Program-made: the position numbers and the translations under genes
Notes under the pieces: model-generated
What the model saw: only the letters and a program-made list of their open reading frames with translations
The model's database searches: none
Told to the model about the DNA's origin: nothing
NCBI GenBank assembly: GCA_021442155.1
Contig: CM038225.1
Span: 86,192,925-86,256,924 of the forward strand
Direction: 5' to 3'
DNA from: Cymbidium sinense
Taxonomy: Eukaryota; Streptophyta; Magnoliopsida; Asparagales; Orchidaceae
DNA length: 64,000 bases
Shown: positions 35,231 to 47,949 of the stretch, one piece after another
Layout of the letters: each line of letters opens with the position of its first letter
How positions within the stretch are numbered: position 1 is the stretch's first letter

Positions 35231-37060
35231 TTGAGTGTGTCTAGAATTAATTTCTAAAGGTGAATACCAAAGCAAGGGATTGATTCAATTTTATTTTCAA
35301 CAAATGCAGAGTTTCAGCTTAGTTAGTTTCTATTCAGCTCAGTTCAGTACACATAGATCCTAGCAAGTTTGTGTTCTCCTTCCCGTTTGGTGTTGGCTTG
35401 GCCTTGGATCAGCCAAACTCACCTCGACCATTGTGCTTTGATTTAGTTTGGTCATGTATTCGAGGCTGTGTGAGTTACTTATGAGGGGATAGGCCTAACG
35501 ATAGCCAGTAGGGAGGAGGTGGCAGGATAGATGCCACTCATTTATTTTGACATACCTTTTGACCCCGAGATCCCTCACTAAGAGGAAGGTAATAGGTCCC
35601 CACAGCGGTAGCTTTACAAGTTTTAGTTTAAGTGGTAGCACCAGCAGTGTTAGTGGTTCCTCAGTATGTTCCACCAGTTGATCCTGTTGCCCCGACGAGG
35701 GCTAACACCTCCTCTGTTGGTTTCCACTGAGGGGAAGGCTATCTTGGCCTCCAAGATAGTCTCTCTACCACCGTAGGTTCCTCTGTAGCTTCTCACCCGC
35801 TTTCTGCACAACAAGAGCGAGGTTAAGCGCATCATGAGCGGCGAGGTAGAGACAACATCCCATGTTGCAGAGGAGGGTTCACCCTGAGAGGTCTACCCCT
35901 TACTCAGTGGTAGTAGATTTCATCCCCTCTTAGGCTCAGATGGAAAGGACTACTAGAGGATAGCAGCATCGCCTCCACCACCAGCTTATTATGAGGTATC
36001 AGCTATGGAGAGGTGGAGGCTCTACTATGGATTACATTCAATTATTCCCCAGATAAGCAGGGCCCATAGATGCTTGGAGTCTGGTACATTATTTGACTTA
36101 AGGTTGATGATCCCTAGGAGCATCAGAGATCAGATACACAAAGCTCTGATTGGTAGTGTAGGCAAACATAAGAGAGAGGAGGAGGTATGCCTGACAGTTG
36201 GCAACCTCTGCTCTTATGGATTTCGGTCGATGGGCAACTGGATCATCGATAGTATAGTACTTTATTAGTCACGGGAGGAGGGCTCCTCTGAGCATTGTCT
36301 CCACACACTCACCGCTGTCCACCTTCAGCCTAGCATCCCCTGTACCAAGACACAAAAGCATTTGGAGAGTGAGCGACTCCATTATTGATCTGCTCGACCT
36401 CGAGGTCCCTTCATCTACTCCACCCATTGAGGTGAGGTTGAGCTCTAGTTCTCAACCTTCTACTTCAACTATGGTGAAGAAGGAGTGGAGACCCAAGAGC
36501 ATCATAGTCATTCCACCACCATCATAGTTGATAGTAGATAGTAGAGGGGAGGGTGCAGGTTCTAGTCCCCATGGCAGTATATCCCCATAGAGATAATACT
36601 TTGATATTGGGTAGTCATGAGCATGTATCTTCTAGCATGCATAGTCCTCCCAAGGATAGCACTCTAGTGGTAGGCAGTGTCAGATGCATATTCACCACTG
36701 AGCATAGTCCTACTACCGGTCAGCTGCGAGTGTTTGTACCAGCATAGTTAGATCATTCCTTGGATGACATTATAACATAGTATTTTGCAAAAAAGGGAGA
36801 AGTCCTTGGAGGACTCGATCAAGTCCACATGGTCGATACCAGGAGCTCTCTTCATAAAGACCAACAGAGTTAGGAAGGTGACACTTCTCACTCGACTCAG
36901 CACCTCCTCCACCAACTTAAATAAAAGGATGATCACATTGATAGAATGGAGAAAAAAATTGAAGAGTGGATGGCAGTAGTCTTAGCATTGTAGAACCTTG
37001 TCCCAGTTTCACAGTCTTCTCCCATGGTAGTCGATAGCCTAGAGTTGGTACATACCTTAG
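35231..37060 (+). pseudogene. Gag N-terminal region, element E2 (decayed)
   Basis: After the end of the leader (to about 35560) the sequence becomes more GC-rich and codon-like but is full of stops. The open piece 36005-36268 (87 codons) contains RAHRCLESGTLFDLRLMIPR; a similar stretch occurs in E3 near 55880-55980. The true start codon cannot be chosen. The region is Ser/Thr/Pro-rich, as is common upstream of the Gag core in this group. Confidence 0.45.
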
Positions 37061-38585
37061 ATCATCCTAGATGCATTCCCATAGATGATGATGTTGGTAG
37101 CTTGCATAGGAAGGTGGTGGATAGTATCTTAATGCATGAGAAGGATATCAAACACATGGTGGAACAACAAGTGAGGGATACGTTGGCGTAAGCTCGAGGT
37201 AGCTCGTTTATTTCAAAGGGTAGACCATACCCAAAGAAATTTGATGGTGTCCAATATTCTAAGGGTTTTGTGCTTCCTTCCTTCAAGATTTTTGATGATA
37301 GTGGGAACCTGTGCCATCACATTGCACACTTCAGGGCTAGCTATTGCAGCATCGGAGGTAGTAACGCCCTACTTTTCAGATTATTTGTTAGTAGTTTAGT
37401 TAGTGTTGCATTTGGTGGTATCTTTGAACGCCCAATGGTTCAATAAAGATATTTTTTTGAGTTGGAGCACCTCTTCATCAAAGAGATTCTTTGGAGCTTA
37501 GCAAAGGGTTACTATAGGTGACCTCTTTATAGTAGCAAAATCTCACGAGTCACTTATTGACTATATTCTTAGGTGGCACAACCTGAGCATGAAATATGAT
37601 CTCTAGTTATTGAACAACATGCCAATGAGATTCTTCTCAAGAATATTCATGGCCCGTCCTCTCATGCATAAGGGCTTTACCATTCAGAAATTTGAGAAAC
37701 TAATCAACAAGGTAGTTAGTCTATAAGAGGAAGCCAAACAGTTGCCTTTCCATGACCAGTCAGCCAAGCCCAAACCTCAGAAGGCATTTGAGAAGAAGTT
37801 AGGGGTAGTCACAGTAGTTGATAAGCGAAGTAGCCAACTAGGGTTCAATAAGATAGGCCTCGAGCTCAGCACCCTTCACTGCCTCCTCCTTTGCCACCTC
37901 CTCGGATGTCATATCAGCCACCTCAGTTGCCACAATGGCCATCACTCCACATGCATCTTGAGCTATTCTTATCTCCTAGGTAACTATTATTTACCTACTT
38001 TTGCCGATAAATTGAATAAATCATATTCATTCAAAAGGGAGGTAGACAGGAAGATCTTTAAGAATCTCTTAAAGAATCCTGATTTTCAACTACTAGAGCC
38101 TAGGAGGCCAGAGGAAGTGGGCAAGAGTCATGACCCAAACTATTGCCCTACCACCGCATGTTAGGCCATATCTTAGAAGATTGCATTACCTTTAAAGACT
38201 AGCTTGAGCATAGCTACAAGTCGGGTGCCATTGTCATTCCCAAGGAATATCTATTAAAATAACCTTCAAGTTTTTTTAGAGTAATTTTTATGGATACATG
38301 CGATCCTCTTAAGACAAAGGAAGGTTGGGATATCTCCTTATCTCGAACCTCTAAGAAAATCATTTCTAAGATTAAGAAACTACTTTGCGGGGCACGAGCA
38401 TCTCAAACCAACTCAGGAAGGTTTGCAAGTTGCTAAGGACAAGTAGAGGGAGGTGGGAGCCCAACAGTAGTAGCAACAGCATCCACTTGCCCAGGATAGT
38501 ATAGTAGCGCAACCACCAACTGGTTCTAGTACTCTTTTCACAGTTGCAGCTATAGTTCCTCCAATTAGCTCTTCTTTTAGCAGTC
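37061..38585 (+). pseudogene. Gag core and zinc region, element E2
   Basis: From 37190 the translation shows PYPKKFDG, then LPSFKIFDDSGN, HIAHFRA and ALLFRLFVSSL, the retrotransposon Gag core of Tat-type elements, then many stops to 37740. The frame 37742-38164 (140 codons) carries FADKLNKSYSFKREVDRKIF and LEPRRPEEVGKSHDPNYCP. The putative zinc-binding motif (Cys, then His, His and Cys) continues after a one-base frame change at about 38150. Role: particle assembly and RNA packaging. Confidence 0.75.
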
Positions 38586-38588
38586 ATA

Positions 38589-39120
38589 TTGTATTGGCGG
38601 AGGGGTGGGGGTGCCAAATCCCTTTATCCACTTACTTTACTTGATTTCTACTTTATACTTCCATGCAAATCTAAGAACTCAATGAAGAAAATTGATTCCA
38701 CTTACATTTTTGTTACTTCTAATGATCTGCCTGAGTTTATCCCTATAGAAAACTCTCCAAGTCTAACTAATCATAACTCTACTTCTAATCATTCAACTTC
38801 TGATTTAGATAAGGATTACCCATTCCTGAATCACTCAGGTTCACCCATTGAGATTGATTTGGAGTCATCTCACTCTGATGGTCCCATAGGAGAAGCTGTA
38901 GTGAACCTGAAGAGCAGGTAGAACATTCCACTAAACTATCTCATGAAGCCACTAAAGTAAATCTCTGTAGTTGCAAAATTCTACCTCTTAGGGTAGCACC
39001 TCAGGAGAAGGGTAAATAAGTCATTGGTTCTAGCGATCAAGTAGCCCCTTCCGAGGATGCTCCCATGGATATGCTTGGAGGAGGGTCAATGTTGACTATA
39101 ATGTCCTCACTCACCTGAGA
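38589..39120 (+). pseudogene. Gag-protease linker ORF, element E2
   Basis: The frame 38589-38921 (110 codons) reads LTLLDFYFILPCKSKNSMKK, then IEIDLESSHSDG. It continues in another frame with homology to the E3 linker ('actaaagtaaatctctgtag' and on). No recognised domain. Start at 38589 is only the first ATG of the open stretch; in the polyprotein the reading would come from gag. Confidence 0.6.
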
Positions 39121-39780
39121 AAGTTGCTAGCTAAGTTAAGCATATACGATGCCCTTATCTTATCCAAAGAGATGAGGGAGTCATTGATCAAGGCCATTCT
39201 CGATCAAGAGATATGCTTATCTTAGCTGACTGCTATTGGAGAGGAGACATGTTATTCAAGAAGCACGTTATGTTACGTTCATCGATGAAGACCTTCTTTT
39301 GGGGACAGTCGAACACAACCATCCCCTCTACATTATAGTGGATATGGGCAGATTCGGACTCTCCACAGTGTTAGTTGATTCAGGTGTATCAGTGAACATT
39401 ATGAGTCTAAAGAACCTTTCCTACTTGAGGATTGACATCTCACTCAAAGAGATTGGATGATGTTGAGAGGATTCAATGAGCAAGGTGAGAGGGCTTTAGG
39501 CTCCATAGTGTTACCATTAGAGATTGATGATTGGAAAATAGAGGCCAAGTTCTACATAATCAACTTGAATACATCTTTCAATGCTTTGTTCAGTTGGCCT
39601 TGGATGCATGAAAATAAGATGGTTCCATCTTCTATAAATCAGTGCATTAAATTTTGCGAAGATGGGATTGAATATTATGTCAGAGGAGATCTAAAGCCAT
39701 TTTCAATTAAAGAGATTGAGATATATGAGGATGTAGCCTACTATCTTCCTCAAAATAAAAAAGTCTATTCTCACAAACTT
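39121..39780 (+). pseudogene. Aspartic protease remnant, element E2
   Basis: Two frames that overlap by four bases (39236-39460 and 39457-39861) together hold one protease. The active site VDSGVS (Asp-Ser-Gly codons at 39377-39385) is intact, then NIMSLKNL, then in the second frame LRGFNEQGERALGSIVLPLE and KIEAKFYIINL. The ATGA overlap is a small frameshift in one domain, not two genes. Best protease of the three copies. Confidence 0.8.
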
Positions 39781-39784
39781 GGAA

Positions 39785-40600
39785 AAGTTCAAAAAAAAGA
39801 AGAAAAAGAAAAGGAAAATGAAAAAAGAAAAAAAATACAAGTGGCAAGAAATAGACACTAAGGAAGAAGTAGAGCCTGAAGTTAGATTCTACCCATAGTT
39901 TGTTCCTCCATACGAACACATGGGTAGGATGATCTAACCTCCACCAGGCAGAGGAAGAGGCAAATCCAGAGGTAGTTCCAGAGGTGGAAGACCTCCTTGT
40001 TTGTGGCCAGCCAGTAGGAGCTATTTTCCAGTTCTTAGGAGTACCCCTGTTATCCATATATACTTAGAATCTAGCTCGGAGGATGAGTCTTATGTGGTTA
40101 GCACACCAGCCAACCCATCTCAGTGGGTCCCAATGGAGGTGACACTCAAGCTAGACATTGATGAAGACCAGACCTCTAAGCAAAGCATGAGTGTATTCAA
40201 GTTAGTGTTATGTGACACTATTAGGCAGCAGTTGGGAACCTTAGCTCTAACCCCACTTTCTTATCAAAAAGTTGAGGGTTTAATAATTATGGAAGCCCCT
40301 AGATCTTCCACAGATGTCAAAATAAAGAGGTTTTTTTGTTGGGAGCATCATCCTCAAGTCATGAAGATGATGTAGAACTTGAGGATGATTCATATAAAGA
40401 TTTAATACAAATATCTTTTGATTGGTACTCCGTGTGTTCATAATTTAGCAAGAAGGTTTGATTCCCCATACATGGTTCAAACAGTTGGTATTTGAGAAGC
40501 TATGGGACAACAAATGCAAAGATGCAATCAAGATTAGGACTAGGGGTTTTATAGGGAGGCAATCGATGATGATTATTGCTTAGTTGTCAATCATCTAGAA
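39785..40600 (+). pseudogene. Lys-rich tract and acidic spacer, element E2
   Basis: A purine run (39790-39835) codes KKEEKEKENEKRKKIQ. After it comes a Pro/Gly/Arg-rich patch and, at 40001-40375 (124 codons, open), a Glu/Ser-rich stretch with ESSSEDESYVVSTPANPSQW and VTLKLDIDEDQ. No enzyme motif; corresponds to 20600-21340 (minus) and 59700-60500. Confidence 0.5.
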
Positions 40601-40606
40601 TCTGAT

Positions 40607-41166
40607 ATGTTCTTTTCACACCACATAAACTATTATGAGGAGCTATGTTTAGATACTTTAGATGATCCTGATGATTTTCAAATCAAAGATGCACCTCTAG
40701 AGTTTGAAGAAGAAATTAAGTCAACTATTAATGAACTCAAAGAAATCAATTTAGGCGAAGACAATCCACATCCAATACATCAGTTCTTTGTTGAATCAAA
40801 CTAAAATTAATGACTAGTTTGATTAGCGAGTTTAAGGATTCTTTGCATGGAGTTATAAAGAAATGCTCAGTTTATCTCCTAACATAGTAATCCATAAACT
40901 AGCAATAGATCCTAATGCTAACCTTATCAAGAGAGCTCCTAGATGCATGCGATTAGACATTGAACAACATGTCATTTTTGAAATCAAGAAGTTGATCAAT
41001 GCTGGCTTTATTAGAGAAGAAAAATACCCTACCTTATTAGCCAGTGTCATTCCAATTAAGAAAAAGAATGGCCAAATTCACATATACGTCGACTTTAGGG
41101 ATCTTAATAAATCATGTCTAAAAGATGAATTCTCACTTCCTATACGAATTGATGGAGGACATCATT
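40607..41166 (+). pseudogene. RT N-terminal half, truncated by deletion, element E2
   Basis: Frames 40607-40804 and 40863-41186 contain QIKDAPLEFE, then KLINAGFIREEKYP, KKKNGQIHIYVDFRDLNKS and LKDEFSLPI, the RT fingers. At 41166 the text jumps from 'gatggaggacatcattttgg' to the sequence before the second RNase H. In E3 these two points are about 800 bases apart (60900 to 61697). So the palm with the catalytic Y-x-D-D, the thumb and the first RNase H are gone. Confidence 0.8.
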
Positions 41167-41186
41167 TTGGTACCCTTCATGGGTGA

Positions 41187-41660
41187 AAGGACAAGCACTT
41201 AGATTTTTACCCGACACCAACTTCTTGTTGATTCCCATTTAGTGATGACCTCCACGATGAACAAATCATGAACTTTGGGACAGGCATTGCCAACTGAGAT
41301 GTATTTTGATGGTGCGACTTTCTTCCAAAAAGGAGAAGAACCACGATCTACTCTCCTAAGAAAGGCAGGGGTAGGAATAGTTCTCTTAACTTTATACCAT
41401 GATATGATGACATTCTTATATCATCTATCCAATCCATGCACCAATAATGAAATATGAGGCTTGATGTTTGGAGTTAGCCATTGCACTATGCATCCAGGTA
41501 TCAACATCTGATTCTCAACTCATCATAAATCATTGGGTCATACAAAGTTCTAAAAGCTCCAACATTATCACAAGTATACCATGGAGTTATTGCCCCAAAT
41601 CCGGAGGTTACCATCTACAAGATCTCTTGAGAAGAAAATGTGAAGATGCATTATAAGCTT
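41187..41660 (+). pseudogene. Archaeal-type RNase H remnant, element E2
   Basis: The frame 41275-41457 reads LPTEMYFDGATFF (first catalytic Asp kept), AGVGIVLLTL and PCTNNE, then a stop caused by a short deletion before the Glu-rich helix; LELAIALCIQ and DSQLIIN follow in other frames (41468-41656). Confidence 0.7.
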
Positions 41661-41699
41661 TAGAAGAGTTCACATGCAGAAGATGAGTCCTTACCAATA

Positions 41700-42940
41700 A
41701 GGGTTCAAAATAGACAAGTCTAATCCTTTGTGTGAACTCATCGAGACTCTCTTTGAAGGGGAGGTTATGTTGCCAAAGGATGATGAGTCATTGGCAACCA
41801 TTCATAGATTATCAAAATATAGGCAAATTAGCAGAAGATGGTTGGCCCATCGTGAAGTAGAGCTCTTTCATGCTATCATGGGTGACACTTTTCTCGGCAT
41901 CCTTTGATCATATGTTGCATTGTTTGGACAAACATGAAGCCCATAAGATCGTGATTGAGGGACATTCGTTTTATGAGCACATCAATCGATCAAAGATGAA
42001 ATCTAAGATCAAGAGACTAGGATACTTCGGTCTTGATGATCCAGACTACATGGATGTAGCTAGATTCCACCAATAGGTGCATGGTGTGGTCTACATCAAC
42101 CTGCATCTTGCATTGGCCTCATGGCCATTTGAGTGTTAGAACTACATAGTGGGTTACTCGATCCTCCTTCTTCTAAGGATCACCGGTTCATCTTAGCTTC
42201 GACTGACTACTTTCCCAAGTGGGTAGAGGCAATCTCACTCAGGGAGGTCACAACTCAGCATGTGCACCAATTTTTTAGGAACCATATCGTATATAGGTTT
42301 AGGGTACCTCAATGAATTATATTTGATAATGGTACTGCATTCAAGAGCACTAAAATCAATAGCTTTTCCTAGAGGCACAACATAGATTGAAGATATTCCA
42401 ACATCTATTATTTGAGGGAAAATGGCTTGGCGAGCCTTTAACAAAAGTCTCATCCGGATATTAAAAAAACACATAACAAGGCGATAGTGGCATGAGCGGT
42501 TAGTTGAAGCTTTGGCTTACGCACCATAGAACTTCAACTCAATCTACCCCATTCACCTTAGTGTATGGGTCAGAGTTCTACCATTATAAGTCCAACTCCT
42601 ATCATTAAGGATAGCATTGGTGCAGATTACCATGGAGCAATGCCAAATTACGATTAGAAGAGCTCAAAGTATGAGGAGAGACACCTTGCATAGAACCTCG
42701 AGTTGTATAGAGCCAAAATGATTCAAGCTCATAAGTTGTTGTCTGAGCTTTTCAAGTAGAAGATATTTTTTTAATTCTAAGGAGACCAATTATTTCCCGT
42801 CAAAAGATGGGAGGTAAGTTTGAACTCACTTGGGAAGGCCCTTTTCATAGAGAGGCTACCAAGGAGGATTTTACCAACTTATAAATTATAAGCGAGCACC
42901 CAGCTTCCATCATGCTCTACCAAAGAAATACTATCCATAA
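41700..42940 (+). pseudogene. Integrase remnant, element E2
   Basis: 41870-42076 contains the zinc-region start (HKIVIEGHSFYEH, with MDVARFH at the end). 42133-42315 contains LLDPPSSKDHRFILASTDYF and WVEAISLREV. The segment with the first catalytic Asp is frameshifted; IIFDNGT (second Asp) is readable near 42320. The C-terminus ends KKYYP with TAA at 42938-42940, as in ER and E3, and no chromodomain follows. Confidence 0.8.
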
Positions 42941-45213
42941 ATCTTGTTTGAAAATAGTCATCAATAAAATTTCTCTTCATCTTAAATTCCATCTCTTATG
43001 TGTTTAGGAATATCTTTGCTTGCGAATCTGCCATGGTGTGTTTATGGTAGGTGTAAGGAACCCATGCGGTGTCCTATCCTTTGTCAACTCAACACCAACA
43101 CAAACTACACACAACCACATATAAAATAAATACACATATCTTTTATGTCAAGCTATTTTGATGTAGGATAACGTTCCCTACGGCACTCACTCATAAGATG
43201 CTCTAAGTCGGGCTGACATATTACCCTGCAAATGCATCACCCCAGTGGTCCATTGCTCAAGAGGATGTAAGTCCGCTACGCCTTCTTTCCTGATCTGGCT
43301 GCTGCACACTGCGATGAGCATCCTAATAGTTTGGTAGGCCTTACTGTGCAGCCGATAAGCTACCTCGTGTTGACTTTGTTTAAAAGGATGTAAGCCTACA
43401 CGCTTTCTTCTTGGACTAGCCATCATGCACTGGCTGGGTTGAGTATATTTAAGGCTTAGAATAAGTCCCTCAATGGTTCCTTTCCTCCAAACTACTTTAA
43501 GATTATGTCAAGTCCTTACACGGGACTCTCTGCTTAGTAGTCGCCCTAGGTGGGATAGCTCTTGTCTCATTGATGACAGACTATCTCAACAATCAATTCT
43601 ATTTTAAGGATATGTAAGTCTACACACCATCTTCTGATTATGACACCAATGGAGCCTTAGGTTGATTTGTGTTCACTATCTTGACCACCTGGATACACCA
43701 CTCTTGGTATGACTACATGCTTTCTCCTTTAGTTGGCCACCAATACACAGGAATTATTTTCTTGGGGATAACGATCACCAACCCTCAGATGGTCATCCTT
43801 GCTTTGGAAGATATAAGTCTATTATGCATTCTCTACACACGACCATTACACACCAATGGGCAGCTTTAGGTCGGGTTCAATTTATTGCACAAAAATGATC
43901 ACCCTAGTGGTTATTTGTCTGGAAGATGTAAGTCTGCACACTTTCTTCTTGGCTTGACCACTAAAAGGGACCCCTTAAGTTGGTTAGCTCAGCCCCACAA
44001 CCGGTAGACTATCCCTTTGGATTTGTAAATCTAAGATAGGACTAGGTTAATGTTAGCCCCTTCTTAGTGGATCCGCACTAGGTCCATCTTATATAGAATT
44101 GATTTTGACTATCTTTGAGTTGAAGTCCACAACAATATTCACTCAATAGTCACCTTAGGTCGTTGATTTATTGTGCAAGCAATCGATCACCCCAGCGGTT
44201 CCTTGTTTAAGAGGATGTAAGTCTATAAGCTTTTTTCCTTAGCCTGACCATTGCACATTGAAAGGCAACCCTTAGGTTGGTTAGTCCTATCTCGTGGCTG
44301 GTAGACTTTAACTTTGGATTTGTAAATCTAAGATAGAACTAGGCTGACATAGCCCCTTCTTAGTTGATCCATCACACACCAACAATGTCCATCTTATTTG
44401 AGATTGATTTTTGACTATCTTTGAGTTGATATGAGTCCACACATTCACTCGATTGTCTCCTTAGGTCGGGTTTGATTGGTTGGGAAAGTAATTGATCACT
44501 CCAGTGGTTCCTTGTTTAGGAGGATGTAAGTCTATAAGCTTTCTCTTGACTTGACCATTACACACCGAAAGGCAACCCTTAGGATGCTTAGTCCGACTTC
44601 ATGGCTAGTACACTTTTCCTTTGGATTTGTAAACTAAGATGGGGAGGCGATATTAGCCCTTTCTTAGTGGATCCATCACACACCGACATGGTCCATCTTA
44701 TATAAAATTAATTTTGACTATTTTTGAGTTGATATGAGTCCATAGTGGCATTCACTCAATAGTCACCTTAGGTCGAGTTTGATTTATTGCCCGAGCAATC
44801 GATAACCCCAGTGGTTCCTTGTTTAGGGGGATGGAAGTCTACAAGCTTTCTTTATAACTTACCATTGCACACCGAAAGGAAACCCTTAGGTTGGTTAGTT
44901 CTACCCCACGGTTGATAGACTTTCCCTTTGGATTTGTAAATCTAAGATAAAACCAGACTGATATTAGCCCTTCTTAGTGGATCCATCGCCAGATAGGTCC
45001 ATCTTATATTAAATTGATTTTGACTATTTTTGAGATGATATGAGTCCACAACGGCATTCACTCAATAGTTGCCTCAGGTCAATTTTGATTTGTTGTGCAA
45101 GAAACCTATCACCCAGTAGTTCCTTGTTTAGGAGGATGTAAGTCTACAAGCTTTCTTCATGACTTGACCATTGCACACTGAAAAGTAACCCTTAGGTTGG
45201 TTAGTCCTACCTC
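42941..45213 (+). repeat. 3' UTR of E2 with 307-bp tandem repeats
   Basis: After the conserved post-integrase word (43040-43130) the repeat unit recurs. The marker 'agtggttccttg' or a close variant occurs near 43906, 44195, 44503, 44810 and 45115, giving spacings of 289, 308, 307 and 305. Other marks in each unit are 'gaggatgtaagtctacaagc', 'ttgcacaccgaaagg', 'ctttggatttgtaaatctaag' and 'cttcttagtggatccatc'. Frames such as 43187-43426 (minus) are incidental. Ogre/Tat elements are known for tandem repeats in this place. Confidence 0.75.
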
Positions 45214-46399
45214 TGTTGACCTCATTTTTAGGATGAGCTCTCAACCCCTTCATCTTAGACATAGGACTTCTCTTAGACTTTAAGAGTTACTTAGTTTTAA
45301 GACATATCTAGTGATTAGGTGAAGACTCAAACTAGCTTAGAGACTTAGAAGAGTTAGCCATAGGAATAGGTCATACCTTAGGGGTGTTAGGAAAATTTTA
45401 TCCTTTAGCTTGAACTCCTCACCTTCCTCCTTCAAGTCAAATTTCAAATCAATCCTAATTGATTTTCTCAAAATCCAAATCAATCTCATTTGATTTTCTC
45501 AAAACTCACATCAATACTATATGATTGAAATCCATGACTGAAACTAATGATTGAAACCCATGATTGAAATTCCAAGTTCAAAATATTTTCTAAGTCCTTA
45601 ATTCCCTCTTAAGGACTTAGTCTAAATCATATTCAAACCAATTCAAATTCATAAAATTTTCTCATAACTCATTTATATTCTCATTTATATTCATATATAA
45701 ATGAAATATAAATTCAAATCAATCAAACCAAACCAAAACTCAAAACCAATTCATCTTTCCTAAGTCCCTAATTTCTCTCTTAAAGATTTAGTATAGATCA
45801 TGGCCTAAACCAATTCAAATTCATGGAATTTTCTCATAACTCATTTATATTCTCATTTATATTCAAATAAATAAATGAAATCCAAATTCAAATCAATCAA
45901 ACTAGATTAAAAAAATTCAAACTCAAAACTCCAAAATTTCCTAAGTCCTTTATATTTTCTCTTAAGGACTTAGCCTAGATCATGATCAAAACTTCAAACC
46001 CTTGAAATTTTCTCATAACCCATTTATATTCTCATTTATATTCACATATATAAATGAAATATAAATTCAAATAATCGAAACCATTTCCAAAAAATCAAAC
46101 TCAAATTCATTCAAAATCCAACCTAAGCCTTTCAAGTCAAATTATTGAACTTAGCCAAATCAACTTCAAATTAAGCCAAACTCTTGATTTTCCTTATGAT
46201 TCAATCAATCCTTCAATCATGAATCCAAATATAAATATAAACTTCAATCACTTAATCAAAACTCAATCCAAAAATCAAGCCAAAATTCATTTCATGTTTT
46301 CCTTTGAAATCAAATGAATCAAAACCCATTTGACTTCCAACCACTTGCAAATGGATTTATATTTCAATGAGAAGTCCATTTGTGAGTTCAATCAAACTT

Positions 46400-47360
46400 A
46401 AATCAAGCTTTGACCTAGCCATTTGACCCACTTAGGCTCTCTTAACCTAAAGTGACCTAAAGTACCCTTATGAGCCAAATTCTAATCCTGACCAAATTGG
46501 ATTGAATCAGACTCACCTATGCCTCTCATCATGATCAAGAATCATCATTAGATGATCAATCAATCAAATTGAGTCAAATCAAGTCAAACCTAAGGGTTGA
46601 CCAAGTCAACACTTAGCCAAAATGAAACCATAGCCAAAATCCACTATAGGCCAAATTGATTGAAACCAATGATCTAAGTTCATTCATGACCAATGTTTGA
46701 ACTTGACCTAGTCAACATTTGAGCATAACCTAGCCCAATTGGCCACTTGACCCTAATTGACCAAACTAGATATAAAAAGTCAAAATGTGTCAAAACTTGA
46801 TATAAGCCAAATTGATTGAAACCAATGGGCCAAGTTCATTCCAAATCACTTGTTAAATTTGACCAAAGCCCCAATTGGCCAACTAGACCAACCTAGTTTG
46901 ACCTTGAACCCCACTTGACCAAGGGTCATGTTGAGCTAAATTCAAAATTAACCGATTGATTGTAAACAAAGATACCAATCCACTTAATATGACTAACCAA
47001 ACCTAAACCTATCCATGACCTAGCTCAAATAAGTCAAATGGGTCAAATTGGTTAACTTGACCCATTTGACCTAAATGAAGTCATATGAACCAAATTCAAA
47101 CCTAAACCAAATTGAATCAAACCAAAGCCACCAAACTATTTCAAATGGTCATATGAACTTGACGCAATCCTTAGTTTGACCCAATTTGACCAATTGGTCA
47201 ACTAGACCCAAGTTGACCCATTTTGACCTAAATGGGTCAACATGAGCCAAACCATACCAAATGAACTCCAAATCCATGAAACTTGGCCAAACCTATTTTC
47301 TCAACATACCCATATCCAAATTCAAAAATTAGCCAAATGACCCACCCCTAGGCCATAGAA
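46400..47360. promoter_or_regulatory. W-box-dense block of LTR C
   Basis: Same type of dense TTGACC / GGTCAA spacing as in copies A and B (for example 47020-47250). Functional binding inferred only. Confidence 0.4.
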
Positions 47361-47949
47361 TAAATTTTGGCCAATTTCACTTGGAATTTGTTCAAACCCA
47401 CTTCATACCTACTTGATACTCTCCTAATAGGTCAAGCGAACACTAGGGAGGGTTGTGCACCCAACCTAATGGTTTTTGTCAGCAAAAGGGCCAAATTGAC
47501 TATGTGCATGGAAATGACCACATGAGAATTATGTCTTTACTCAAATGGAGCACACAGGGACTCGACTAATCCACTCCCTAGCCTAAAATGAACTCAAGGA
47601 TAATGGCCTAAAAAAGCCTTAAGCTTAATTGGATCAAAATGGCTCTCCCTTCTCGGTCATTGCCAAGGGGAGATATACTTTCCCTAATTCATTTGAATCT
47701 TCAGTTCCCTATTATTGATTGAGTGTAAGGAAGCCAAAGGAGTCTTTTCCTAGTGATCCCAAGCTCACTCAAGCACTTGCCAACTTCATCTTCTTAGTTT
47801 TCACAAGGTGAAAATAGTAGAGCTCCATAGGATTTTGAACTTAGCCAATACTCAATATCAGCCAAATTCCCTTGGCAAGCTCCATCAAAGATCAAGTAGA
47901 GCTTGCTCAAGCTCTTTCCCAAGCTCCAAAGGCAAGAGAGGATCTAATT

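Larger units (their letters stand above)
25145..45213 (+). mobile_element. Forward retrotransposon E2: LTR, leader, gag-pol, 3' UTR
   Basis: It starts TATTGACCTC exactly where the ER hairpin array stops. The order is LTR B (25145-32919), PBS, leader array, gag, linker, protease, Lys tract, truncated RT, archaeal-type RNase H, integrase, 3' UTR repeats. It is cut at 45213 by the LTR start of E3. LTR C is probably not its own 3' LTR: the CCACTAGGGA block expected before the LTR is absent, and the array type of E3 differs. If so, its own 3' end lies right of the window. Confidence 0.7.

Noticed and set aside
39457..39861. Separate gene overlapping the protease by ATGA
   Set aside because: Both frames belong to one protease domain; the overlap is a frameshift.
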